In this document: positions 37,160 to 45,905 of the stretch, piece after piece
How positions within the stretch are numbered: the stretch's first letter is position 1
How the letters are laid out: every line of letters starts with the position of its first letter
Origin: Streptococcus infantarius subsp. infantarius ATCC BAA-102
GTDB lineage: Bacteria; Bacillota; Bacilli; Lactobacillales; Streptococcaceae
NCBI RefSeq assembly: GCF_000154985.1
Contig: NZ_DS572693.1
Coordinates: 1 to 64,000 of the forward strand
Direction of reading: 5' to 3'
DNA: 64,000 bases
The notes under the pieces: model-generated
What the model saw: only the letters and a program-made list of their open reading frames with translations
Databases searched by the model: none
What the model was told of the DNA's origin: nothing
Program-made: the position numbers and the translations under genes

Positions 37160-38803
37160 ATGGTAACACGTAATCAATTTTCAACTTTAGAAATGCGCAA
37201 ATCAAGTCCGTATTTTTCTGCATTAAAAACTATTGTCGAAACAGTATTTTATGAAAACCAGGTTCACCCAATTAAAACCTTAGAAGAGGCATATCAACTG
37301 GCTTCAAATGCTGCAGGTACAGTGATTTTAGACATGCCTGTCATTCATACTAAGGAATTGGGACTGCCTTCCTATGCTCGTGTGTTGTTAACAAATTCTG
37401 GTGCAGTCGTTGGACGAACAGCTAAAGCACGTCGAATTTTTGGTCAAGACGAAGATGAAGATGAACGTTTGCTATCCATCGTTAGAAGTGCAGTTTATCA
37501 AGCGCATCGTCGTCAATTTTACAAAGCTGATGCTATTGTAGGGTTAGATGAAAAATTCATGGTACATGCACATTTGATGGTACCTGAAGAAGAAATTAAC
37601 AATCTCTATTCATGGTTATTGAATTTCCAAATTTTGGATGAAGAGTTCAAAAATCGCTTGAAAATCTCTAAATCTTACGATGAAGATGATATTTTTGTTT
37701 TCTTTGATCCTAAATGGTCTCATCCAGCTTATCCAGATGGTCTAGTTTATTTTGATACTAACCATAACTGTGTTGCTATTTTGGGACTTAATTACTTTGG
37801 TGAGTTGAAAAAAGCTACCTTGACACTTGCTTGGGGGACAGCGGCCCGTAATCGCTACGTTTCTTGCCATGGTGGCTTGAAGATTTTCCAAGGTAAGGAA
37901 GATGGCAATGACTATGTAGCATCATTCTTTGGTTTGTCTGGTTCAGGAAAATCTACCTTGACCCATGCTAAGCATAATGGTAAGTATGATATCAAAGTTT
38001 TGCATGATGATGCTTTTGTTATTTCAGAAAAAGATGGTTCATCTATTGCGTTGGAACCTTCATATTTTGATAAAACTAATGATTATCCAACAGGACACCC
38101 AGAACAAGATTTCTTTGTAACAGTACAAAATTGTGGGGTTACTTTGGATGAAAATGGTCGTAAGAAATTGATGACAGAAGACATTCGAAACGGTAATGGT
38201 CGAACGGTTAAATCTCGTTTTGCGACACCAAATCGTGTTGACCATATCGAAGAGCCGATTAATGCCATTTTTTGGATTATGAAAGACGATTCTCTACCTC
38301 CATTGATTAAGGTTAATGACCCTCTAATGGCAGCTACGATGGGATGTACCTTGATGACAAAACGGTCAAGTGCTGAAAATATTGAAGGAAATAAACAAAC
38401 ACTTGTCATCGAACCATTTGCCAACCCATTTAGGGTTTATCCACTCGTTGAAGATTATCAAAAATTCCGTTCACTATTTGAAGGAGATGTTGATTGTTAC
38501 ATCATCAATACTGGTACTTACATGGGACAAAGTATTCCGAAAGAAGTTTCTTTAGGTATTATTGAAAAGTTAGTTGATGGTGATGCTGAGTTTAAATATT
38601 TTGGACCAATCGAAGGTTTCCAATATTTGGATTTGGCAGAATACCCTGTTCATCATTTTGACAGCAAGTATAAACAACTCATCCGTTCACGTATGCAGTT
38701 CCGTTTGAATTATTTGCTTTCATTCAACCAAAACAACCCAAAACTTGCTTTGCCAGTAGAAGCCATTTCACGTTTGGAACGAGTGATTAACAATCTAAAA
38801 TAA
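37160..38803 (+). CDS. pckA: Phosphoenolpyruvate carboxykinase (ATP)
   Basis: 547 residues. The kinase-1a P-loop is FGLSGSGKSTLTH near 255-267, followed by the metal/kinase-2 region LHDDAFVI near 278-285; the RFATPNRVDHIEEP block is near 355. It interconverts PEP plus CO2 with oxaloacetate and ATP. ATP-type PEPCK is uncommon in streptococci and best known from S. bovis. With gltA-acn-icd it can supply oxaloacetate for glutamate and aspartate. Strong GGAGG 7 nt before the ATG. Confidence 0.95.
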   Translation: MVTRNQFSTLEMRKSSPYFSALKTIVETVFYENQVHPIKTLEEAYQLASNAAGTVILDMPVIHTKELGLPSYARVLLTNSGAVVGRTAKARRIFGQDEDEDERLLSIVRSAVYQAHRRQFYKADAIVGLDEKFMVHAHLMVPEEEINNLYSWLLNFQILDEEFKNRLKISKSYDEDDIFVFFDPKWSHPAYPDGLVYFDTNHNCVAILGLNYFGELKKATLTLAWGTAARNRYVSCHGGLKIFQGKEDGNDYVASFFGLSGSGKSTLTHAKHNGKYDIKVLHDDAFVISEKDGSSIALEPSYFDKTNDYPTGHPEQDFFVTVQNCGVTLDENGRKKLMTEDIRNGNGRTVKSRFATPNRVDHIEEPINAIFWIMKDDSLPPLIKVNDPLMAATMGCTLMTKRSSAENIEGNKQTLVIEPFANPFRVYPLVEDYQKFRSLFEGDVDCYIINTGTYMGQSIPKEVSLGIIEKLVDGDAEFKYFGPIEGFQYLDLAEYPVHHFDSKYKQLIRSRMQFRLNYLLSFNQNNPKLALPVEAISRLERVINNLK

Positions 38804-38835
38804 GGTCTTACTCTTACAAAACTATTTATTCGATG

Positions 38836-38863
38836 AAAAAGTATCCCTAGCGGATACTTTTTT
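38836..38863 (+). terminator. Intrinsic terminator after pckA
   Basis: AAAAAGTATCC-CTAGC-GGATACTTTTTT. Confidence 0.92.
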
Positions 38864-39008
38864 GATGTTTTTAAATAAAAATACAATTTTTGTATCATAA
38901 TTATAAATAAGGTAATCACCAGTATTTATCACATTGTTTGTCAATAAATCTGACTATAAAAGTTTTAAATATATACCTATGACTATAAAATATGGAAAAA
39001 AACAAAAG

Positions 39009-39081
39009 AATTTTCAGAAAATGATTGATTTTTTAATAAACTTGTGTTTTAATATCTTTTATATTGACAAGCCGTCAATAT
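39009..39081 (+). promoter_or_regulatory. Promoter of the cell-envelope proteinase: CodY-like box and 5' palindrome
   Basis: AATTTTCAGAAAATG (39009-39023) matches the CodY box at 14 of 15, directly before a -35 TTGATT (39025-39030) and extended -10 TGTTTTAAT (39045-39053). ATATTGAC-AAGCC-GTCAATAT (39061-39081) is a perfect 8-bp inverted repeat at the expected transcript start. The preceding stretch from 38864 is AT-rich with nothing I can assign. Confidence 0.62.
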
Positions 39082-39108
39082 GAAATAACCATTTTTGGAG
39101 GTTTATTT

Positions 39109-42100
39109 ATGGGTAAAAAAGAACGTTTCTCGTTGAGAAAGTACAAGGTCGGATTGGTTTCTGTTTTGATTGGAGCAGTATTTTTAGCGGGGCATGTAGC
39201 AGCAGATGAGGTTAATTCTGCGCTACAAGTTAATCAGGTGGGAATAGAGCAAGCTGTTCAAGTAGTTGATAGCAGTCAGGCGGTAGATGAAACTCAAGTT
39301 GAGCTTGCTATAGAACAAACATCAGAAGTTTCGTCTCAGACTGTTAATCAAGATGGTCTCAATTTGTCTGATAATCAAGAAGCAAGTCTTCCGACAGAAA
39401 ACGAAGTGACTGACAACACTCAAGATAAAATCAGTACTGTCAGCAATGAAACATTTGACTCGACACCACAGCAAGAAGCAAGTCAAGCTAAACAACCAGA
39501 AACTCCACAAAGTATTGATACAGATGAGCAAATCAAGGTTCCAGAGGTTTGGGAGAGCGGCTATAAAGGTCAAGGAACTGTTGTAGCAATCATTGATTCA
39601 GGTTTGGATGTTGATCATGATGTTTTGCACATCACAGATCCATCAAAAGCAAAATACAAAAGTCAAGAGGAAATGGATGCGGCTAAGGCTGCTGCAGGCA
39701 TTACTTACGGAAAATGGTTTAATGACAAGGTTATTTTCGGTTATAACTACGTTGATGGAAATACCAATTTGAAAGAGGGAATTGAAGATTCTCATGGTAT
39801 GCACGTTACAGGGATTGCAGCTGGTAACCCAACTCAAAAAGCTGGAGATGAGTATATCTATGGTGTGGCACCAGAAGCTCAAGTTATTTTCTTGCGAGTT
39901 TTTTCAGATTTGAAAAAGACAACTGGTCCGGCATTGTATGTTAGAGCAATCGAAGATGCTGTTAAGCTTGGAGCTGATTCTATTAATCTAAGCCTCGGTA
40001 GTACCACGGGTTCAACAGCTAATATTGAGGAGAGCCTGCTTGAGGCTATTGAAGCAGCCCAACGAGCAGGTGTAACGGTTGTTATTTCAGCAGGGAACAA
40101 TGGGGCATTTGGTGATAATCAAAAACCTTTTGCTGAAAATATTGATTATGGCTTAGTTGGCAATCCTTCAACGGCAAAAGGAGCCATTTCTGTTGCGTCT
40201 TACAATAGCGATTATACCAGAGGTCAAGCCATTACATTTGTTGGAATGGAGAATAATGCGGACTTAAACTACGGAAGATGCCCATTTTCTGACCCAAATA
40301 AAAGTGAAAAGAAATTTGAAATTGGTAGAGATTATGACTATGTCTACGTAGGTACAGGTACAGCAGAAGAAGTGCAAGGGGTTGATTTAACAGGAAAAAT
40401 TGCTCTTATTAAGCGTGGTGGCTCAACTTTTTCTGAAAAAATTGCTAACGCCATTGCTCAAGGAGCTGAAGGTGTTGTTATTTATAATAACGACCCTCAA
40501 GGAGCAAATATCAGCATGTCTCTTGATGATTCAGCCATTGCTATTCCAGCCGTATTTATTCCGTATAAATTTGGTAATGCTCTTGCAAACGGTAATTATA
40601 AAATTCGTTTCAGTGGTAATCTTGAAAAATTTGATAATATCGAAGCTGGGCATTTTTCAAGCTTTAGTAGCTGGGGATTGACGAGTGATGGTGAGTTAAA
40701 ACCTGATGTTTCAGCACCCGGAGGAAGCATTTATTCATCGTTTAATGATGGTCAATACGGTTTGATGAGTGGTACAAGTATGGCTGCTCCTCACGTAACA
40801 GGTGTTGTAGCTTTGGTTAAGCAGTACCTCAAGGAAAAATATCCAGAAAAATCAGATGCCGAAATAGCTTACTTGGTAAAAGCTTTGATTATGAGCAATG
40901 CTAAGGCGCATTATGATGAACAAGCAGGTGAATTTAGTTCGCCACGCCAACAAGGAGCAGGGCTAGTTGATACAGCATCAGCTATTAGTTCTGGTTTATA
41001 TCTGACAAGTGATGACGGTTACGGCAGTATCACTCTAGGAAATGTTGGAGATACTTTTAATTTTGATGTAACTATTCATAACATTAGCGACCAAGATAAG
41101 ACATTAACCTATGAAACAAATCTTCAAACAGATGCTGTCGAGGATGGTAAGATTACTTTATCACCACGACACTTGGCAAGTATCGCTGGTAGAACCATTA
41201 CTGTGAAGGCTAATAGTTCTGAGAAAGTAATGATTACTGTTGATGCACGTCAGTTTGCTGAGCTATTAACAAAAGAAATGCCAAATGGTTATTATCTTGA
41301 AGGTTTTGTTCGTTTCTTGGATTCGGTTGATTTTGCTGAAGTTGTCAGCCTTCCGTTTGTTGGATTTAGAGGTGATTTCCAAAATCTAGCTGTTGTAGAA
41401 GATTCTGTCTACAAATTGGTGTCTGATGGTAAAGAAGGTTTTTATCTAGAAATTGATGGTGACCATATTGTTTCTGGTTCTGATGATACGACAGCCTTGC
41501 TAACAAATTCGACTGATAGTTCAAGACAAATCGTTCTTGGTACTTATGCCAATAATGCTGGAGACTTTGTCTTGCACTTGGATGAAAATGGCACAACGCG
41601 ACTTGCTATCTCACCAAATAATGACGGTAAGCAAGATTTCGTAGCTTTCAAAGGTGTCTTTTTAAGAAATTATACTGATGCTAGCGCTGCGGTGTATGCA
41701 GCAGATGATGTCAATTTTGAGCATCCTTTATGGCAAAGTGAGACTTTTTCTGGAGTTAAAAATTATAAGAGCGAAAGAGGTTCAACAGCTCTTTCATCAA
41801 CGATTTGGTATGGTGATAATCTGGACGGTAAGGACTTGTCAGATGGTTCATACAAGTATGTCTTGACTTACTATCCAACCGTTATTGGTGCACAAGCTCA
41901 ACATTTAGCATTTGATATTATTGTCGATCGTAAAAATCCAGTTATCACAACTGCAACTTATGATGCAGCTAGCCAAAACTTTAATCCTAGAAAAGCTTTA
42001 GATGATGGTTCAGGCGTTTTACGTGGACGTGTTTATTATATCGATGACCATTACACCCCTGTTTTTCTTGAACAAAATCCAGATGGCTCGTTTACTTTGC

Positions 42101-43683
42101 CGCTTGCTGCTGCTTCGTTAGAAGATTTTTACTATGTGGTAGAAGATTTTGCTGGCAATACGGAAACGGCTAAAGTTAGTGATTTGGTCAATGTCGGGAA
42201 TGAAAGTGGGCGTGTTACAATCAACCTTCTTGATGGTCAGACAAATGTTGCAAGTTATGTTGATTATACGTTTATTGTCAAAGACCATGATGGTAATGTT
42301 ATCACTGATTTGAAGTATTACGGCAATGATTTATCTACGGTTAATTTGCCATTTGGTGATTATACTGTAGAACTTGCACTTTATGATACAGATGCTGCCG
42401 AATTAGCTGGTCCAACTAGCCAAATTATTAAGCTTTCAGATGCGGATAGTTACAAAACAGTGAATTTCTATGTTCATATGCGTAATCAGGCAGCATTGGT
42501 ACTTGATTTTGATAAGGAACTTCCAAAAGGTACAACAGTTTCTATTTCAAATAAAAATGGCAAACTGACAGTTATTCCAGCAGCAAGATATGCTAAGAAA
42601 GATTATGGTAAAAACGTATATGTTGGAGGCTACATATTAGAATTGCCACTTCCAGTTGGTTATGAGCTTTATGAGGATCCACATTTCACAGTTGTTTATG
42701 GAAAACAAAATCATATTGCTTTTAGTATTATTGATAAAACTGCTTTGATTGCGGAAACACAAGCAATAAATGGTATTGAAAATGAAGCGCGTTATTATAA
42801 TGCTTCACTAGAAAAACTCTTAGCTTATCGAGATGCATTGACAAGCGCGCAAGCCATTTTGTCAGGAAAATACACACAAGTTGAAGTTGATGCAGCACTT
42901 CAAACATTACAAGATGCTATTGAAGCTTTAGATGGCAAAACGACAGACTTTAAGGCATTGACTGAAGAAGATAGTCAGTTTCAAGCAGAACAAGAAGACC
43001 CAGCTTATTACAATGCTGGAGTCGCAGCACGTACCACTTATGACACTCAGCACCGTAAAGCGAACTTAGTGCTTGCAAAAGGTTCAGTAACCCAAGAAGA
43101 AGTTGATGTGACATTGAAAAAATTGAAATCTACGCGTGAAGCTCTTGATGGAAAAGCAACAGATTTCCGAGCACTTTCAAATCTTTCACACAAATCAAAA
43201 GTCTTGAAAGTCACATCAGCTAAATATAAAAATGCAAGTGAACCAGCAAAAACAGCCTATAATCAAGCTTTAGTCGAAGCGCAATCTGTTTTGAGCAACT
43301 CAGAAGCAACTCAAGGTGAGGTCGATGCTGCCTTAGCTAACCTAAAAGCGGCAGAAGCAGAGCTTGATGGAAAAGAAAAGCAAACCACATCTACTCAAAC
43401 TGAGCTTAATGATTTCATTCCAAAAGAGGTTATTAAGAGTGAAACACCACCACAATCGATGAGAACTCAAAGTGCCAGTGAGAAAGGAGGAGAGGTAGTA
43501 GCACTAGGGGTGAATAAACGAGGTTTAGCAGAAAAATCTGCTTCGGCACTTAAACAATCCAAAGAGACTGCTTATCTTCCTACGACATCTAGTCAATCAG
43601 AATCATTCTTAGTTTCATTAGGATTTATAATCTTAGCAGGTGTTTCTCTTATCTGGAAAAATCGAAAACACGTACAAGAATAA
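39109..43683 (+). CDS. Cell-wall-anchored subtilisin-like proteinase (lactocepin/C5a peptidase type)
   Basis: 1524 residues from the ATG at 39109 (GGAGG upstream). YSIRK-like signal FSLRKYKVGLVSVLIGAVFLAG with AADEV cleavage region. S8 catalytic Asp in VVAIIDSGLDVDHD (about 160), His in DSHGMHVTGIAAG (about 227), Ser in SGTSMAAPHVTG (about 553); a PA domain (about 380-490) interrupts the fold. Fn3-like and beta domains follow (about 630-1210), then three FIVAR repeats (about 1230-1430, each ending in LDGK). The C-terminus has LPTTS, a hydrophobic helix and a KNRKHVQE tail. Likely cuts extracellular protein for peptide supply or host factors; the substrate is not predictable. Confidence 0.92.
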   Translation: MGKKERFSLRKYKVGLVSVLIGAVFLAGHVAADEVNSALQVNQVGIEQAVQVVDSSQAVDETQVELAIEQTSEVSSQTVNQDGLNLSDNQEASLPTENEVTDNTQDKISTVSNETFDSTPQQEASQAKQPETPQSIDTDEQIKVPEVWESGYKGQGTVVAIIDSGLDVDHDVLHITDPSKAKYKSQEEMDAAKAAAGITYGKWFNDKVIFGYNYVDGNTNLKEGIEDSHGMHVTGIAAGNPTQKAGDEYIYGVAPEAQVIFLRVFSDLKKTTGPALYVRAIEDAVKLGADSINLSLGSTTGSTANIEESLLEAIEAAQRAGVTVVISAGNNGAFGDNQKPFAENIDYGLVGNPSTAKGAISVASYNSDYTRGQAITFVGMENNADLNYGRCPFSDPNKSEKKFEIGRDYDYVYVGTGTAEEVQGVDLTGKIALIKRGGSTFSEKIANAIAQGAEGVVIYNNDPQGANISMSLDDSAIAIPAVFIPYKFGNALANGNYKIRFSGNLEKFDNIEAGHFSSFSSWGLTSDGELKPDVSAPGGSIYSSFNDGQYGLMSGTSMAAPHVTGVVALVKQYLKEKYPEKSDAEIAYLVKALIMSNAKAHYDEQAGEFSSPRQQGAGLVDTASAISSGLYLTSDDGYGSITLGNVGDTFNFDVTIHNISDQDKTLTYETNLQTDAVEDGKITLSPRHLASIAGRTITVKANSSEKVMITVDARQFAELLTKEMPNGYYLEGFVRFLDSVDFAEVVSLPFVGFRGDFQNLAVVEDSVYKLVSDGKEGFYLEIDGDHIVSGSDDTTALLTNSTDSSRQIVLGTYANNAGDFVLHLDENGTTRLAISPNNDGKQDFVAFKGVFLRNYTDASAAVYAADDVNFEHPLWQSETFSGVKNYKSERGSTALSSTIWYGDNLDGKDLSDGSYKYVLTYYPTVIGAQAQHLAFDIIVDRKNPVITTATYDAASQNFNPRKALDDGSGVLRGRVYYIDDHYTPVFLEQNPDGSFTLPLAAASLEDFYYVVEDFAGNTETAKVSDLVNVGNESGRVTINLLDGQTNVASYVDYTFIVKDHDGNVITDLKYYGNDLSTVNLPFGDYTVELALYDTDAAELAGPTSQIIKLSDADSYKTVNFYVHMRNQAALVLDFDKELPKGTTVSISNKNGKLTVIPAARYAKKDYGKNVYVGGYILELPLPVGYELYEDPHFTVVYGKQNHIAFSIIDKTALIAETQAINGIENEARYYNASLEKLLAYRDALTSAQAILSGKYTQVEVDAALQTLQDAIEALDGKTTDFKALTEEDSQFQAEQEDPAYYNAGVAARTTYDTQHRKANLVLAKGSVTQEEVDVTLKKLKSTREALDGKATDFRALSNLSHKSKVLKVTSAKYKNASEPAKTAYNQALVEAQSVLSNSEATQGEVDAALANLKAAEAELDGKEKQTTSTQTELNDFIPKEVIKSETPPQSMRTQSASEKGGEVVALGVNKRGLAEKSASALKQSKETAYLPTTSSQSESFLVSLGFIILAGVSLIWKNRKHVQE

Positions 43684-43718
43684 AAAATAATGCATAGCCT
43701 AGATGGCTATGCATTTTT
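43684..43718. terminator. Bidirectional terminator between proteinase and helicase genes
   Basis: ATGCATAGCC-TAGAT-GGCTATGCAT perfect 10-bp stem flanked by A-run and T-run. Confidence 0.92.
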
Positions 43719-43723
43719 AGATA

Positions 43724-44809
43724 TTATTTTTTCAAATGAAGTTCTTGTTTTTTAAGATAAACTTCTGAGACATCAGCGAATTTTTTAAGTTTTTTCAAGT
43801 CTTCTTTGTGGCTAACAAATGTGATAACAACACCTAATTTTCCCATACGTCCTGTACGGCCAGCACGGTGTGTGTAGGTTTCCTTATCACGAGCAACTTC
43901 AAAATTGATGACATATTCAAGATTGTCAATATCGATACCGCGTGCTACCAAATCTGTTCCCAGAAGAAGTGAAATATCATGATTCTTGAATTTTTCAAGG
44001 ATGACTTTACGGAATTTTACGTTGATATCTGAGGCTAAAGAAACAGCAGAAGCACGGTTGAACTGTAAGCGTTCCTCAGCTGCACCGAGGTCTGAAAGAC
44101 TATTGAAGAAGACGAGACCACGAAAATCAGGAATGTTTGCGAATTTACGAAGCAATTCAACACGGTCACGCTTGTCAACTAAAATGTAGTAGTGAGTAAT
44201 CTGGTCAAGTTTTTGGTCAGAAAGATCTATAGTAATCGTATTTTCAGCTAAAACTTCAGGATCAACTTTATCTGTTGCGCTCATGTAAATCATTTGGTGG
44301 TCGCGCGGAACACGGTGAATGATATTTTCAACAAAGTGATATTGTGAATCGCTAAGCAATTCGTCAAATTCGTCTAAGATGATTGTGTCAACGTTCATCA
44401 TTTTGATTTTTTTATGTTTAACGAGTTCAAAGACACGACCTGGTGTTCCGACAAGAATTTCAGGAGCTTTTTTCAAACGTTCGATTTGACGTTTTTGGCT
44501 TGAGCCAGAAATAAAGAGTTGTGTAGACAGGTTTAATGGCTCAGCCCATGTTTTTGTAACTTCAAAAATTTGCCCAGCCAACTCGGTATTTGGAGCTAAG
44601 ATAAGCAATTGCTGAGATTTTTTAGGCTTTAATTTTAGAAGTGCGGGAAAGAGATAAGCTAGGGTTTTACCTGTACCTGTCGGGCTAATACCAAGAAGGT
44701 TATCTCCTTGTGAAATAGGTTCAAATACCTTTTTTTGAATGTCTGTCAGCTCTGAAAAGCTAAGTGATTTTAGCTGTTCTTGCCAAACTTGTGGAAATTG
44801 TGAAATCAT
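43724..44809 (-). CDS. DEAD-box type ATP-dependent RNA helicase (CshB-like)
   Basis: 361 residues, core helicase without long tail. Q motif around FSELTDIQKKVFEPI, motif I SPTGTGKT (about 39-46), Ia APNTELAGQ, Ib GTPGRVFELV, motif II reads DEFD instead of DEAD (in IILDEFDELLSD), motif III MSAT, motif V GTDLVARGIDID, VI HRAGRTGRMG. Unwinds structured RNA, probably in ribosome assembly or cold adaptation (family knowledge). AAAGGAAAC before the ATG. Stands alone, convergent with the proteinase. Confidence 0.9.
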   Translation of the reverse strand: MISQFPQVWQEQLKSLSFSELTDIQKKVFEPISQGDNLLGISPTGTGKTLAYLFPALLKLKPKKSQQLLILAPNTELAGQIFEVTKTWAEPLNLSTQLFISGSSQKRQIERLKKAPEILVGTPGRVFELVKHKKIKMMNVDTIILDEFDELLSDSQYHFVENIIHRVPRDHQMIYMSATDKVDPEVLAENTITIDLSDQKLDQITHYYILVDKRDRVELLRKFANIPDFRGLVFFNSLSDLGAAEERLQFNRASAVSLASDINVKFRKVILEKFKNHDISLLLGTDLVARGIDIDNLEYVINFEVARDKETYTHRAGRTGRMGKLGVVITFVSHKEDLKKLKKFADVSEVYLKKQELHLKK

Positions 44810-44964
44810 AGGTTTCCTTTTCTATTCTATCTAGTCTTTACTTCATTATAACATAGAAAAAGCTAACTTTTTTTATTTTAAGGGCAAGTAAGGGATTTCA
44901 ATGTTTGAAAATTTTAAAAAAAGTAGTAGAATAGATAGGAAATATTTTTTATTTGGAGTAATAA

Positions 44965-45597
44965 ATGCGTAAAAAACCTATTATTATTGGTGTGACTGGT
45001 GGTTCTGGAGGCGGAAAAACCAGCGTTTCTAAAGCAATTTTGGCAAATTTCCAAGATCAAAAAATTGCAATGATTCAACATGATTCTTACTACAAAGATC
45101 AAAGCCATTTGACTTTTGAAGAGCGTGTTTCAACTAACTATGACCACCCACTTGCTTTTGATACCGATTTGATGATTGAACACATCAATGAATTGATTGC
45201 AGGTCGCCCAGTAGATATTCCAATTTACGACTACACACTACACACTCGTAGTGAAAAAACATATCGTCAAGAACCTCAAGATGTTATCATCGTTGAAGGT
45301 ATCTTGGTTCTTGAAGACAAACGTCTTCGTGATTTGATGGATATTAAACTTTTTGTTGATACTGATGACGATATCCGTATCATCCGTCGTATTAAACGTG
45401 ATATGGAAGAACGTGGACGTAGCCTTGATAGTGTTATCGAACAATACGCATCAGTGGTTAAACCAATGTTCCATCAATTCATCGAACCAACAAAACGTTA
45501 TGCAGACATCATCATCCCAGAAGGTGCTTCAAACGTTGTCGCGATTGACCTTATCAACACTAAAATTGCTGCAATTTTGAAAGAAAATGAAGAATAA
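44965..45597 (+). CDS. udk: Uridine kinase
   Basis: 210 residues. P-loop [11 protein letters not shown] (residues 11-21); [10 protein letters not shown] near 41 and [12 protein letters not shown] near 56 are the nucleoside-binding blocks; [13 protein letters not shown] near 135 the lid. Phosphorylates uridine and cytidine with GTP/ATP for salvage. TTGGAG precedes the ATG. Followed by its own terminator, then the leu leader. Confidence 0.97.
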   Translation: MRKKPIIIGVTGGSGGGKTSVSKAILANFQDQKIAMIQHDSYYKDQSHLTFEERVSTNYDHPLAFDTDLMIEHINELIAGRPVDIPIYDYTLHTRSEKTYRQEPQDVIIVEGILVLEDKRLRDLMDIKLFVDTDDDIRIIRRIKRDMEERGRSLDSVIEQYASVVKPMFHQFIEPTKRYADIIIPEGASNVVAIDLINTKIAAILKENEE

Positions 45598-45602
45598 GTG
45601 AA

Positions 45603-45626
45603 GGGCTGGAAAATCCAGCTCTTTTT
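45603..45626 (+). terminator. Intrinsic terminator after udk
   Basis: GGGCTGGA-AAA-TCCAGCTC then T5. Confidence 0.9.
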
Positions 45627-45638
45627 ACTTTCAGTAAT

Positions 45639-45703
45639 TATTTTCAGAAAATTTGTTTTATTTAGATTATTCTGTTGACTTTTACCTTAGAAAGGGGTAT
45701 TAT
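45639..45703 (+). promoter_or_regulatory. leu operon promoter with upstream CodY-like box
   Basis: TATTTTCAGAAAATT (45639-45653) matches the CodY box at 14 of 15. TTGACT (45675-45680), 17 nt, TATTAT (45698-45703); start expected near 45710. Confidence 0.7.
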
Positions 45704-45740
45704 GTTAAAAAACGAAAAACATCGAAGGGAAAATAAGTCA

Positions 45741-45788
45741 ATGACATTCGCAACAATGACAGTCTTGCTATTGCGTAATGAGGGCTAG
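45741..45788 (+). CDS. leuL: Leucine leader peptide
   Basis: 15 codons, MTFATMTVLLLRNEG, with three successive Leu codons TTG CTA TTG at 45765-45773. AAGGGA lies 10 nt before the ATG. An in-frame ATG at 45702 would sit inside the -10 and is not transcribed. The stop at 45786-45788 lies within the first helix of the attenuator, as in classical ribosome-stalling leaders such as the Lactococcus leu leader. The peptide itself is not expected to have a function. Confidence 0.78.
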   Translation: MTFATMTVLLLRNEG

Positions 45789-45869
45789 TGCAGCATAAGC
45801 ATTAGTCCTGTTTGGCTTACCAAGCGGGATAAAAACATCTCGCTTGACCGTGAGATGTTTTTATTTTTA
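45782..45869 (+). promoter_or_regulatory. leu transcription attenuator
   Basis: Alternative pairings: GGGCTAGTGC (45782-45791) with GCATTAGTCC (45799-45808); TCCTGTTTGG (45806-45815) with CCAAGCGGGA (45820-45829); CAAGCG (45821-45826) with CGCTTG (45841-45846); terminator ATAAAAACATCTC (45829-45841) with GAGATGTTTTTAT (45852-45864) and T-run. Neighbouring helices share bases, so they exclude each other in turn. Confidence 0.75.
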
Positions 45870-45905
45870 TCTTATTGTTTTTGCTAGAATTAGAAAGAGG
45901 TTACT

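Noticed and set aside
45702-45740. Longer leucine leader peptide starting at 45702
   Set aside because: Its ATG lies inside the TATTAT -10 hexamer, so it would not be transcribed from that promoter.
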